The notes under the pieces are model-generated. The model searched no databases, was not told where the DNA came from, and saw nothing but the letters and a program-made list of their open reading frames with translations. From contig NZ_CP033381.1 of the NCBI RefSeq assembly GCF_016865255.1, positions 1,426,001-1,490,000 of the forward strand: DNA of 64,000 nucleotides, read 5' to 3'. Below are positions 46,401 through 54,834 of the stretch, in pieces. Source of the stretch: Methylomonas sp. LW13 (lineage in GTDB: Bacteria; Pseudomonadota; Gammaproteobacteria; Methylococcales; Methylomonadaceae). The position numbers were made by a program, and so were the translations under genes. The stretch's first letter is position 1; the number at the start of each line of letters is the position of its first letter.

Positions 46401-46605
46401 AGGGATAGGTGACCTGATTTTCGACGACTTGCGGCGATTGGTCGGCATAATCGGTGAAGATGATCACCTGCACGTCGGATAGGTCCGGTATCGCGTCCAA
46501 TGGCATATTCTTAAACGACCAAATCCCGCCGATGGCCAGGATAATTGCCCCCAGCAGCACCATGAAGCGGTCTTTTAAAACGCTGTTGATGATGAAATCA
46601 GTCAT
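43462..46605 (-). CDS. cusA: HME-RND efflux pump, CusA-like (copy 2)
   Basis: A 1047-residue heavy-metal RND pump. The TM4 segment [20 protein letters not shown] then [11 protein letters not shown] is near the Cu/Ag type but has Asp and Gly-Gly changes from copy 1 (GAMVDAAIVM), so substrate range may differ. Other landmarks are [40 protein letters not shown] and [20 protein letters not shown]. It overlaps the cusB2 gene by 8 bases. It appears intact. Confidence 0.94.
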   Translation of the reverse strand: [1047 protein letters not shown]

Positions 46606-48031
46606 GTTGATGCGCTCCTGGCTCCACTGACAACGACTTGGTTGCCGGCTGCGATGCAGCAGGTTCCATCATTTTTGAGGTGGCTTCATTCAGTTTGGAT
46701 TCAGAGTCGATCAGGAATTGCGCCGAAGTGACCACTTCTTCGCCAGCGGCCAAACCGTCAATGATGGCAATGTCGTTATTGGACGACAAACCCGTCGTCA
46801 CTTGACGCGGCTCGAATTTACCAGGACCGCGCACTACCAAAACCTGGGTTTGCGCGCCGGAACGAATCACCGCCTCGGCGGGAATCACCACCGTATCGAC
46901 TTGCTTCCCGGCATGGATCGTGACTTCGGCGAACATATCGGGTTTTAACAGCAAATCGGCGTTGTCGAAGACCAAGCGCACTTTAATAGTCCGGGTCTTG
47001 GCTTCGGCGTAGGGATAGATAAATGCCAAGCGGCCTTTGAAGGTGCGGCCCGGAACCCCGGCCAAACGCATTTCAACCGGGTCGCCTTCCTTAACCCAGG
47101 GCAGTTCGTACTCGTAAATTTCGGCATAGACCCAAACCGTGGAAAGGTCGGCGATCATGTACAGCTCGGTTTCCGGGGTGACATATTGGCCTTCGCGGGC
47201 ACCAATGTTGATGACGATGCCGTCCGCCGGGGTATGAATATGCAGGCTCTTTTTAATGGATTGGCTATCCGTGAGGTCGTGTAGCTGATGGGCCGGCACA
47301 TCCAACAGTTTCAAGCGTTCGCGTGAGCTTTTAACCAGTTCTTCCGCACCCCGTCTGATGTCTTCAATCGGGCTTTTTTCCAGCACTTTAAGGTTATTCA
47401 AAGCCAGCACATATTCCTGTTGGCTGGCCACCAGTTGCGGGGAATAAATGCTCAGCAGCTCTTCATTCTTCCTAACCTTTTGCCCGGTCTTGTCGGCACG
47501 CAAGGTTTCGATCCAGCCTTCGGTTTTGGGATGCAGCCGAACGATATGCTCTTCATCATAGGCTACCCGGCCAACGGCTCGGACCACATGCGATAGCAAG
47601 GTTTGTTTGGCAAGGGCGGTCCGCACGCCGATGTTTTGCACCGTGGCGGCATCGATTCTAACGGCACCGGCCAAATCGTCAGTTTTTGCCTCGTCTTCGG
47701 CATACACAGGCAGATAATCCATGCCCATATTGTCTTTGGCCGGCACCGGTGACGTGACCGAAGGATTCATCGGATTGCGGTAAAACAGAATTTTGGGTTG
47801 CTTAGGCGCATTATCCTCGGCATACACCGGCTCATAGTCCATGCCCATAGCATCCTTGGCGGGTACGGGGGATGTGGCCGATGGATTCATGGTACTTCTA
47901 TAAAATAAAGGCTTTCTGCCCTCTGCCGGTTGAACAGCCGATTCCTGTTTAGGTTGCTGAGCTAGCCAATAGCCGCCCGCCAAGCCTATCCCCAAGGTCA
48001 CCGTGGCGGTTAATAACAATTGCTTATTCAT
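46598..48031 (-). CDS. cusB: HME-RND periplasmic adaptor, CusB-like (copy 2), with two HMBD domains
   Basis: A 477-residue membrane-fusion protein. An N-terminal anchor (LLLTATVTLGIGLAGGYWLA) precedes two HMBD repeats (44-70 FYRSTMNPSATSPVPAKD..MGMDYEPVY and 84-110 FYRNPMNPSVTSPVPAKD..MGMDYLPVY), then the adaptor body with VGRVAYDEEHIVRLHPKTEG and a C-terminal part ending GAHQHD. Repeat 1 has lost the Pro of HPMNP. The ATG at 48031 overlaps cusC2 by 8 bases; a longer frame to 48052 is rejected. Confidence 0.93.
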   Translation of the reverse strand: MNKQLLLTATVTLGIGLAGGYWLAQQPKQESAVQPAEGRKPLFYRSTMNPSATSPVPAKDAMGMDYEPVYAEDNAPKQPKILFYRNPMNPSVTSPVPAKDNMGMDYLPVYAEDEAKTDDLAGAVRIDAATVQNIGVRTALAKQTLLSHVVRAVGRVAYDEEHIVRLHPKTEGWIETLRADKTGQKVRKNEELLSIYSPQLVASQQEYVLALNNLKVLEKSPIEDIRRGAEELVKSSRERLKLLDVPAHQLHDLTDSQSIKKSLHIHTPADGIVINIGAREGQYVTPETELYMIADLSTVWVYAEIYEYELPWVKEGDPVEMRLAGVPGRTFKGRLAFIYPYAEAKTRTIKVRLVFDNADLLLKPDMFAEVTIHAGKQVDTVVIPAEAVIRSGAQTQVLVVRGPGKFEPRQVTTGLSSNNDIAIIDGLAAGEEVVTSAQFLIDSESKLNEATSKMMEPAASQPATKSLSVEPGAHQHD

Positions 48032-49310
48032 AAATTTCGTCCTCGCCCACATTCGCGCAGAGTTGCGCCAGTGCTTGTTGGGCTTCCGTGAAGGCTTTCC
48101 AGTATTGGGTTTCGTATTCGAACAAGGTGATCTGGCTGCGCACCAGATTCAGGAAATCGACCTTGTTGACTTGATAGCCGGCCAGCATCGAGGCGACGGT
48201 TTGCCGGGCCTGCGGAATGATGCCGGTATCGAACAACACGAATTGCTGTTTGGCCCGCTGATAATCGCTGTGGCTTTGGGTAATTTCAGAGCGAACCGCG
48301 TTCCATCGATCTTGCAGCGCATAACGTTGTTGCATCAATTCGCTGGTCCGCTGATCGACGGCTTTGGCTTGCTTACTGGCGGCAAAAATCGGCACATTCA
48401 TGCTGACGCCCAAACTCAGCAAATCCGAACGCCGGGTGCCGTCGAGCATATTGTTGCGGGCACCATAGGCCGCTTCGACGTTAAAATCCGGTAGAAAATC
48501 TTTTTGCGCCAGTTCCAGCTTGGATTGCGCCGCATGGATGCCTTGTCGGTCGCTTTCCAACATCGGCCTTGAGCTTTCCGCTTGTTGGTAAAGGCGGTCT
48601 TCCTGCCTGATTTCCGGTAGATGTATTGACAGCGTGGCGGGTAATTGCACGGGGTTGTTGGCGGGTTGATCCAACAGTGCATTGAGTTTGGCGACGGTAC
48701 TGCGCCGCATACCATCAAGGTTGATTTTCTGATCCAACAGTTTTGAAAGTTCCAATTGGGCCAGCAATACATCTTGTTGCAAGCCTTCGCCCACTTCGTA
48801 TTTACTACGGGCGATATCGACGAACTGCTGCAATAAGGTGTGATTGTTATCGACGATCTCCCGTGTCCGATCCAGATAAAAAACCTGCCACCACAGGGTT
48901 TTGACATCGCTCAGCAAACGTAGTCGAAGTTCATCGGCATTCAGCGTGGCAGATTCCGCTTCATACAGCGCGGCCTGCTCGCGTAGCGCCAGTTTGCCAG
49001 GGAAAGGAATCGCTTGAGAAAGGCCAAATCCGATTTGGGTCATGTCTTCTTGCCGTGTGCTAAAGCTGTTAGTCGGCAAGCTCATGGCATTGAAACTGAT
49101 TTGCGGATCGGGCAAGCTGCCTTCCTGCGATGGAATCGCGGCCATTGCCTTGGCACGAGCCAGGGTTTGCGCCAGGTCGGGATTGTCCTGAACGACTTTT
49201 TGAGTAGCCGCCTCAAGCGTCAATAGCGCTTGCTCATCTGCGGCGGCCAAGCGGCAGACAATAAACAGCGTCGCCATCAGCAGACGCCTTGATCGAAAAA
49301 AGGATGACAT
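48024..49310 (-). CDS. cusC: Outer-membrane efflux channel, CusC-like (TolC family, copy 2)
   Basis: A 428-residue OEP-family channel: signal peptide (RLLMATLFIVCRLAAA), LLTLEAATQKVVQDNPDLAQ, LPDPQISFNAMSLPTNSFST, GLSQAIPFPGKLALREQAAL, and second-half segments FNVEAAYGARNNMLDGTRRS and YETQYWKAFTEAQQALAQLC. It is clearly paralogous to the channel at 24612. The ATG at 49310 has a GAGGAT site; the frame is open to 49352. Confidence 0.92.
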   Translation of the reverse strand: MSSFFRSRRLLMATLFIVCRLAAADEQALLTLEAATQKVVQDNPDLAQTLARAKAMAAIPSQEGSLPDPQISFNAMSLPTNSFSTRQEDMTQIGFGLSQAIPFPGKLALREQAALYEAESATLNADELRLRLLSDVKTLWWQVFYLDRTREIVDNNHTLLQQFVDIARSKYEVGEGLQQDVLLAQLELSKLLDQKINLDGMRRSTVAKLNALLDQPANNPVQLPATLSIHLPEIRQEDRLYQQAESSRPMLESDRQGIHAAQSKLELAQKDFLPDFNVEAAYGARNNMLDGTRRSDLLSLGVSMNVPIFAASKQAKAVDQRTSELMQQRYALQDRWNAVRSEITQSHSDYQRAKQQFVLFDTGIIPQARQTVASMLAGYQVNKVDFLNLVRSQITLFEYETQYWKAFTEAQQALAQLCANVGEDEIYE

Positions 49311-49428
49311 GATGATCCTCGTAAACTCGTGATAACCATGACGAACCGACAACCGCCGGACTTTGGCCGATGTTGATCGTCATCAGGGTGGCGGTATTTC
49401 TTACAGCGAAACACCACCATTGAACGGC

Positions 49429-49788
49429 TTAGAGGCTAAAAATCGGCGGTTTTATGTCGGGAGGTGCAATAAACGAGGCGGAATTAGATTTTCCCCCAAA
49501 GCCATAGCTATTGGAAACCTGAATCGGGATAAACCTGAAAGATGACGTGATCCCGCAATCCACGCAAACATGAAAGCTACAACTAGCCAAGTGAGGTTTG
49601 GCCGTGGCGGATTGGCAATGATCGGCATGTTTGGATGCCAAGCCCCCTCCATCGTCCATATCATCGGCGGCGACCATTTGCGCAACCGCTAACTGGCTGG
49701 TGAGTGCAGAATAATGAGCAAACGCCACCACCACAGGCATGATAGCCATAAGCACTAATAGAATGGTGGTGAGGCGATGTTGCATCAT
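49429..49788 (-). CDS. Small Cys/His membrane or secreted protein heading the cus2 operon
   Basis: A 119-residue protein without assigned function: hydrophobic start (LTTILLVLMAIMPVVVAFAH), then a stretch with ADDMDDGGGLASKHADHCQS and SCSFHVCVDCGITSS containing four Cys and two His in a compact cluster. It is similar to DUF2946-like short proteins found before metal efflux genes. It could bind metal in the periplasm. It begins the leftward cus2 operon, 118 bases before cusC2, and parallels the small genes at 26008 and 26876. Confidence 0.65.
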   Translation of the reverse strand: MMQHRLTTILLVLMAIMPVVVAFAHYSALTSQLAVAQMVAADDMDDGGGLASKHADHCQSATAKPHLASCSFHVCVDCGITSSFRFIPIQVSNSYGFGGKSNSASFIAPPDIKPPIFSL

Positions 49789-49898
49789 ATTGCCTTAATC
49801 TAACTGATCTTTATTATTGTAGATGAAATATTTGTATAAGTCGCCAGTAACAACCCTGCTGTTGGACGACCCGGCTCAATTAAATGACAGAGGCCACC

Positions 49899-49920
49899 GC
49901 GCTTTAATATCCTAAAGCGC
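49899..49920. terminator. Stem-loop directly after the TonB receptor gene
   Basis: Perfect 8-bp arms GCGCTTTA (49899-49906) and TAAAGCGC (49913-49920) with a 6-base loop, touching the stop codon of the receptor. No T-run, so a terminator role is possible but unproven. Confidence 0.45.
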
Positions 49921-52113
49921 TCAAAATTTTGCCGACAATGTCATACGGAAATTGACCGGCTCAACCGGGTGAAAGTGGATGTCATTCACACCTGCCAGGT
50001 CTTCACCAGGCAGGCGTGAAGTGTAGTAATAGTCAATCGCACTGTCTGTACGATTGAGCAAATTGAACATTTCCGCTTGTAAAGTCCAGGTTTTATTGAA
50101 TTCGTAGCCCAGCAAAGCCGAGAGCATGATGGTCGGTTTTGACCGCACACTATTATCCTCAATCAGGGAGCGAGGCCCGAAGTAACGCAGTCTTGGACCG
50201 CCAAAGAAACCGTAGAAATCATGGACCGTAGCGCCGGTCGCTATGACGGTTTCAATGGAACCCGGAATGTAGTTGCCTGCTGGATCATTACCCTTAAAGC
50301 GCGATTTAGAATAACTAAAATCGGCATCAAGTGTTAACCAATCGGTCGGTGAGTAATAGTTGGCAAATTCCAAACCGTAACGGCGACTGGGCCGACTAGG
50401 TTCAGTGGTTCCTGCGTCACCCGAGAACAGCAATTCAGAATCAATATCCAGCCACCAGATGGCTAATGTACTCTGTAAACCTTTTATCCAGGTGGTACGG
50501 GTACCAATTTCAGAGCCGTAGGTTCGTGCAAGCGGCACGGCCGATTTCACGCTGTTGCCAGAGCTAGGATCGATGCGGGTATTAACACCACGACCATCAT
50601 TACTGTGGTAACCCAAGCCACCGTTCAAGTAAAACTCGGTATCTGCCCATGGTCCAAAAACCATGCCCAATTTAGGACTCACTAACCCATCGTAACGTTC
50701 ACCTTGATTGGCAGCGATATTACTGTTGGTAACATCGAAGCGGAAGCCATCGAAACGTACCCCAAGGGTGGTCCGAAACCAATCATTCCAGCGCGTTTTA
50801 TTTTCGGCATAGGGACTGGCACTAGTCACCCAAACGGTATCTTGTCGTACTGTCGATAAGCGTTGCCGTGCTTTCGTTAAAAACAGACCATTATCGATGT
50901 TGTCATTACGTATTTGTAAACCGATGGTGCTTTCCGAGTCGGCACCAACAAGTTTGTGATAGACAGTATGGCTGGCCTTGAGCCCAGTTTGCCAACGTTG
51001 ATCTGGCTGGTTGAATTGATCGCCATTCACTGGGTCATTCAGAAAATAAGTAAAGTTCGAGAATAAATTAAGCGTCGAATAAAGCCCGTAAGCCATGACC
51101 TTTGTTGCACTGGTATTGGTATTGCGGTGCCATTCGGCTGTCAGGCTGTAACGTTCACTCGCTCCGCCATCGGTGGGATCGATGGCATCAAAACGGCCGA
51201 TAAGCCCTGAAGTGACAGCACGCTTTGCGATTTGGTCAGTGGCATTCCAATCTGCTTTATAGGCCATGGCGGTGACATTCCAGCCGGTTTCGCCATGCTC
51301 TTCGCTATAACGAAGTACACCATTATATTTCTGAAAATCGTTACTGACTGTCCACGGTCCACCGTTGTTGACGATTTCACCCGCGTACAGCAGATTACCA
51401 TCACCCAGTTTACGGGAGCCTGTAGCCAATCCGCGATAGTAGTCAAACATGCCGCCGGTAAATTTCACCAACGTATCGGGCATATCATCGAAGTATTGAA
51501 TATTCGCGGCACCTGCACTGGAAAAATCCCCATTTTCTGCATAGTAGTTCCCTTTCTGATAATTAACCGTTTTAATTAATTCAGGAATCAGAAAGTTGGT
51601 ATCTGTCCAACCTTGACCGTGTGCATGGGTGGTTAAATTAACCGGAACGCCATCGATTTGGGTTAAAAAATCGGTACCGTGATCAAGGTTGAAACCGCGT
51701 AAGTAATACTGATTGGCTTTACCTTCGCCACTGTGTTGTGACGCAATCAATCCTGGTACGGTTTCTAATATTTCGCCTGGCCGGCTAATTGGGCGGTATT
51801 TAAGCTGTTCTTGTCCGACATGACCTTGCGAGGCGCTTTCGGCGATACCAACTAAGTCTCTTGATCGCCCAAACTCCTTTACCTCGACAGTTTCCAGTTC
51901 TTCCACTTTTTCTTGCTTGGCAGAGGATTTAGCTTTTTTTGATGTGTTGCTCTTGGCCGCTTTGTCGTTGCCTTCAATTTGATCGGCTTGCTCCACCACT
52001 TCGGCTACATCTGTCTTCGGTGCGGCTTGAAGACCGGTGCAACTTAAGCCCAAGATGATTTCAAGGCTGATGATCAAAGGTTTCTTTTTTATTATTGTGT
52101 TGTAAAGGCTCAT
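49921..52113 (-). CDS. TonB-dependent outer-membrane receptor
   Basis: A 730-residue receptor that would import a scarce metal or metal chelate across the outer membrane with TonB. It has a signal peptide (KPLIISLEIILGLSCTGLQA), a Lys/Glu-rich linker (about 35-75), a plug with RPGEILETVPGLIASQHSGE, QYYLRGFNLDHGTDFLTQID and GVPVNLTTHAHGQGWTD, and a beta-barrel ending in FRMTLSAKF (terminal Phe). The ligand cannot be told from sequence; the neighbouring HupE-like permease suggests Ni or Co. It lies 38 bases after that gene on the same strand. Confidence 0.93.
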   Translation of the reverse strand: MSLYNTIIKKKPLIISLEIILGLSCTGLQAAPKTDVAEVVEQADQIEGNDKAAKSNTSKKAKSSAKQEKVEELETVEVKEFGRSRDLVGIAESASQGHVGQEQLKYRPISRPGEILETVPGLIASQHSGEGKANQYYLRGFNLDHGTDFLTQIDGVPVNLTTHAHGQGWTDTNFLIPELIKTVNYQKGNYYAENGDFSSAGAANIQYFDDMPDTLVKFTGGMFDYYRGLATGSRKLGDGNLLYAGEIVNNGGPWTVSNDFQKYNGVLRYSEEHGETGWNVTAMAYKADWNATDQIAKRAVTSGLIGRFDAIDPTDGGASERYSLTAEWHRNTNTSATKVMAYGLYSTLNLFSNFTYFLNDPVNGDQFNQPDQRWQTGLKASHTVYHKLVGADSESTIGLQIRNDNIDNGLFLTKARQRLSTVRQDTVWVTSASPYAENKTRWNDWFRTTLGVRFDGFRFDVTNSNIAANQGERYDGLVSPKLGMVFGPWADTEFYLNGGLGYHSNDGRGVNTRIDPSSGNSVKSAVPLARTYGSEIGTRTTWIKGLQSTLAIWWLDIDSELLFSGDAGTTEPSRPSRRYGLEFANYYSPTDWLTLDADFSYSKSRFKGNDPAGNYIPGSIETVIATGATVHDFYGFFGGPRLRYFGPRSLIEDNSVRSKPTIMLSALLGYEFNKTWTLQAEMFNLLNRTDSAIDYYYTSRLPGEDLAGVNDIHFHPVEPVNFRMTLSAKF

Positions 52114-52151
52114 AGGTTTTCTTTGAAACGATGTCGGATTGATTTTTATTG

Positions 52152-53591
52152 TTATGTCAGAATGGGATGGGCCTTAACGGGCCATGTTTTTCTCATTGCC
52201 AATGACAAGCTTTTTTGACTTGCAAAAAGCAAATGAAATCGGGAGATAACACCAATAGCGGCGCCGCTTGAACGACGTGATTTGTCGATAAGCGTTAAAT
52301 TAGAAAAGAAATTGTTCTGAAAACAAACGGTCGTGACCGTGCTTTGCATGGTCTCGCGCAGATTACGAAAGGCGCAATCATGCCTAGTGTGTTTGATCGT
52401 TTGGGTAGTGAAATTGCCGGTATCAGATTTGGCAAAGATCGATTGAAGATAAGTGTCTTCAACGGATGAAATCGGGGTCTTGCGAAGATTGGAAGAAGCT
52501 TGATGTGCTAAAACATTGAGGAGCGCAACCGGTGGCGAGGTAAGACCAACGCCGTTGCTTAGCAACCGTTTACCAGGTGTATGGTTAATATCGGGGTAAT
52601 AGTGTTTGAAATCCAAAGCACTATGATTTATGTAATCGGAATTAAATAGCCACTTGTCCAACCAGTTATCTAGCCTTTGCAAAGCGGGTTGTTTGAAAAT
52701 CAAACCATCGCTATTGCTGTCTACCGTAACACTTCGACTATCATTTTTAACGGGTGTTCTCACGAAATCAACGAAGCCAAGGCTAACAAGCTTGCTACTT
52801 GAGGGATCGTTAACCCCAGCACCATACCTAGAAAAATCTTCAGAACACCGTTTATCCTCAGCGAAAACAAAGCAATACTGCGCATACCCAGCTTGATCCG
52901 CTTCTATCCAAAAAGGTGTTATTTTGGTGAATTCCGCATCCTGAGCAAACACTGTGTCTATAGCGTTGTTGCCAACAATCGATTCAGTCGTTTTGGCCAG
53001 AGCTGCATTGGAAAATATAATCGTCAGCAAACAGCTAATGCAAAATACAACTAACTTTGCAACTAAGATACCGGCACCGTGCAGCAGCAGCGTTGCCAGC
53101 ATAAAACCCAAGGTATAAGAAATCAGACTGGCAGATGTGGAAATTTCCTGACCATGGGCAAAGCCATGGAAGAAAGCAAAAAACGCCACAATCATGACAT
53201 TGATCTTGGCGCTAAAACGGATTTTACGGGTGATTAATACACCGAAAACCGCGCAAGATAACAGGATGATGCCTTCCACGCTGGGAATGGCCAAGCCTGC
53301 TGCGCCGGCAAGCCCCCCTAAACTCATGACCCCAACAAATGCAAGCGGCAACATCCAAACAGCCTGTCCACGCAATTGGGCCGCCCAGATGCCGACGGCC
53401 AACATAGTGACAAGATGATCCCAGCCAGATAGCGGATGACTAAAGCCGTGACTCCAACCGATGCTGTCTAAATCGATAAATTGGAAGCCTGCAAAAATGA
53501 CTACCAACAAAAACGGCAATCCAAAAGAGAGCAATAGACGACGATTGTGTCTTGAATCTGATTGCTGATTGGATCGATTAGGCTGCATCAA
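52152..53591 (-). CDS. HupE/UreJ-type permease fused to an unknown C-terminal domain
   Basis: A 479-residue protein. Residues about 20-178 are a HupE/UreJ Ni/Co permease with SHPLSGWDHLVTMLAVG (51-67) and FFHGFAHGQE (140-149). Ordinary family members end near 200. Here residues 178-199 (AKLVVFCISCLLTIIFSNAA then LAK) look like a complete signal peptide in the place of the last helix, followed by about 280 residues with no domain I recognise (contains YAQYCFVFAEDKRC, TPVKNDSRSVTVDSNS, HTRHDCAFRNLRETM). The tail may be a periplasmic domain. Fusion of a truncated permease to a secreted protein is the simplest reading. Confidence 0.8.
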   Translation of the reverse strand: MMQPNRSNQQSDSRHNRRLLLSFGLPFLLVVIFAGFQFIDLDSIGWSHGFSHPLSGWDHLVTMLAVGIWAAQLRGQAVWMLPLAFVGVMSLGGLAGAAGLAIPSVEGIILLSCAVFGVLITRKIRFSAKINVMIVAFFAFFHGFAHGQEISTSASLISYTLGFMLATLLLHGAGILVAKLVVFCISCLLTIIFSNAALAKTTESIVGNNAIDTVFAQDAEFTKITPFWIEADQAGYAQYCFVFAEDKRCSEDFSRYGAGVNDPSSSKLVSLGFVDFVRTPVKNDSRSVTVDSNSDGLIFKQPALQRLDNWLDKWLFNSDYINHSALDFKHYYPDINHTPGKRLLSNGVGLTSPPVALLNVLAHQASSNLRKTPISSVEDTYLQSIFAKSDTGNFTTQTIKHTRHDCAFRNLRETMQSTVTTVCFQNNFFSNLTLIDKSRRSSGAAIGVISRFHLLFASQKSLSLAMRKTWPVKAHPILT

Positions 53592-53854
53592 AGGGTTACA
53601 ATAAAAATAATAAGGTATAGAACTTGTTTAAAAAGATTGAACGCTTGGCTGTTATTCCATCGTTGGAAGTTCGGTAAACCTGACTAGGCAACTTATCCGA
53701 AGGTAATGAGGCGATTATAAAGCCAATGTCAGTAGAGAGCACACTAAAAACACGGCATTTAACATAGTTTAATTAAAGAGAGTCGGCAAAATCACGCCAT
53801 TTTCAACCAGAAAGAACCTCGGTCGTCAATAAAACAACCGCACCAAAACCTGAT

Positions 53855-54697
53855 TTAGTGAATTGAACCAAGTACATATTCAACCGCATATCCGCCGGCG
53901 ACCAGTACCAACACAATCGAAATTCCCAGTTCAAGCGCACGGTGCGAGAAATGTTTCTGTGCTTGCGCGCCCATATACATACCCACTACACCGCCCAGCC
54001 CGAACAGAATACCCAACGTCCAATCAGGTCTTGTATTGATACCAGGCGGTGCAGGCAGAAATTGATAGAGCGCCACACCTACAACGGATGTCACAAACGT
54101 ACCCAAGAGTGCTGCCCCCGCAACTTCATATACCGGAAGGCTAAACACTGCTATGAGCACTGGTGCCATGATGGAGCCGCCACCAATACCATAGGCTCCA
54201 CCAATGACACCGATAATCAGTGCAACTAAGAAAATAGGTATCGTATTCCCGCTATTGACAGAAATAGATACCCCTATTTCGCCCCTGGCAAAGGCGCTTT
54301 TATTCCCGAGCAAACGGATTGCCAACCCAAGCAGAATGACGCCGACAAACAGTTTAAAAGTGCGTGCGTCCAGTAGCCAATGCACACGTAACCACCAACC
54401 CACCAACAGGCCTGGCAAAGTGCCTGTGGCAATAGTCCAGGCGAGCGGCCAGTCCATACGTTTAATACGGGCGTAATGCCATATGCCGCCAGGAATGGCC
54501 ACTAAATTGAATACAAGATTGGTCGCCGATACCGAAGGACTAACATACCCAAGCACACTCATCTGGAATGGGAGCAACAAGAATGAGCCAGATACCCCGA
54601 CCATCGAGGTGAAGAATGATATGCCGAAGGCTACCAATGGCGGTAACCAAAACGGAACAGTGATGTCTGCAACTTCTAAGAACATGGATTCTATCAT
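53855..54697 (-). CDS. TauE/SafE-family sulfite exporter-like permease
   Basis: A 280-residue integral membrane protein with about eight helices: FWLPPLVAFGISFFTSMVGV, GSFLLLPFQMSVLGY, FVGVILLGLAIRLLG, ALIIGVIGGAYGIGGGSIMA and ELGISIVLVLVAGGYAVEYV. The Gly-rich G-x-GGG repeat is the TauE/SafE signature. The family exports sulfite or organosulfonates or imports other anions; the substrate here is unknown. About 260 bases separate it from HupE upstream, with no gene seen there. Confidence 0.88.
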   Translation of the reverse strand: MIESMFLEVADITVPFWLPPLVAFGISFFTSMVGVSGSFLLLPFQMSVLGYVSPSVSATNLVFNLVAIPGGIWHYARIKRMDWPLAWTIATGTLPGLLVGWWLRVHWLLDARTFKLFVGVILLGLAIRLLGNKSAFARGEIGVSISVNSGNTIPIFLVALIIGVIGGAYGIGGGSIMAPVLIAVFSLPVYEVAGAALLGTFVTSVVGVALYQFLPAPPGINTRPDWTLGILFGLGGVVGMYMGAQAQKHFSHRALELGISIVLVLVAGGYAVEYVLGSIH

Positions 54698-54782
54698 GCC
54701 ATTTACTTAGCCAAATGTCTGTAAATGGCCAATGTGTAGCAAGATTGGCTTCTTTATGTGACATCCTCCATTAGCCGAGAAA

Positions 54783-54834
54783 TTTTTCATTATTGCCATC
54801 ATAAAATCTAAGATTTTTTCACTTTTGGTGCCAC
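54783..54834 (+). repeat. Two further copies of the 20-bp repeat family
   Basis: TTTTTCATTATTGCCATCA (54783-54801) and TTTTTCACTTTTGGTGCCAC (54815-54834), 32 bases apart, both plus. The pair and its AAAATC spacer align with the left half of the array at 36103-36153 (31 bases apart). It marks the border between the cargo and the transfer genes. Confidence 0.7.

Noticed and set aside
53592-53854. Possible cobalamin or nickel riboswitch before the HupE/TonB genes
   Set aside because: Neither the B12-box elements nor another aptamer core could be found on the minus strand; only a TATAAT-like -10 (53714-53719) without a good -35 is present.
36057-54834. A single transposon spanning the two repeat sites
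   Set aside because: The repeat copies that face each other across 36.3-54.8 kb have outward, not inward, orientation for one element, so the interval is not a simple transposon of this family.
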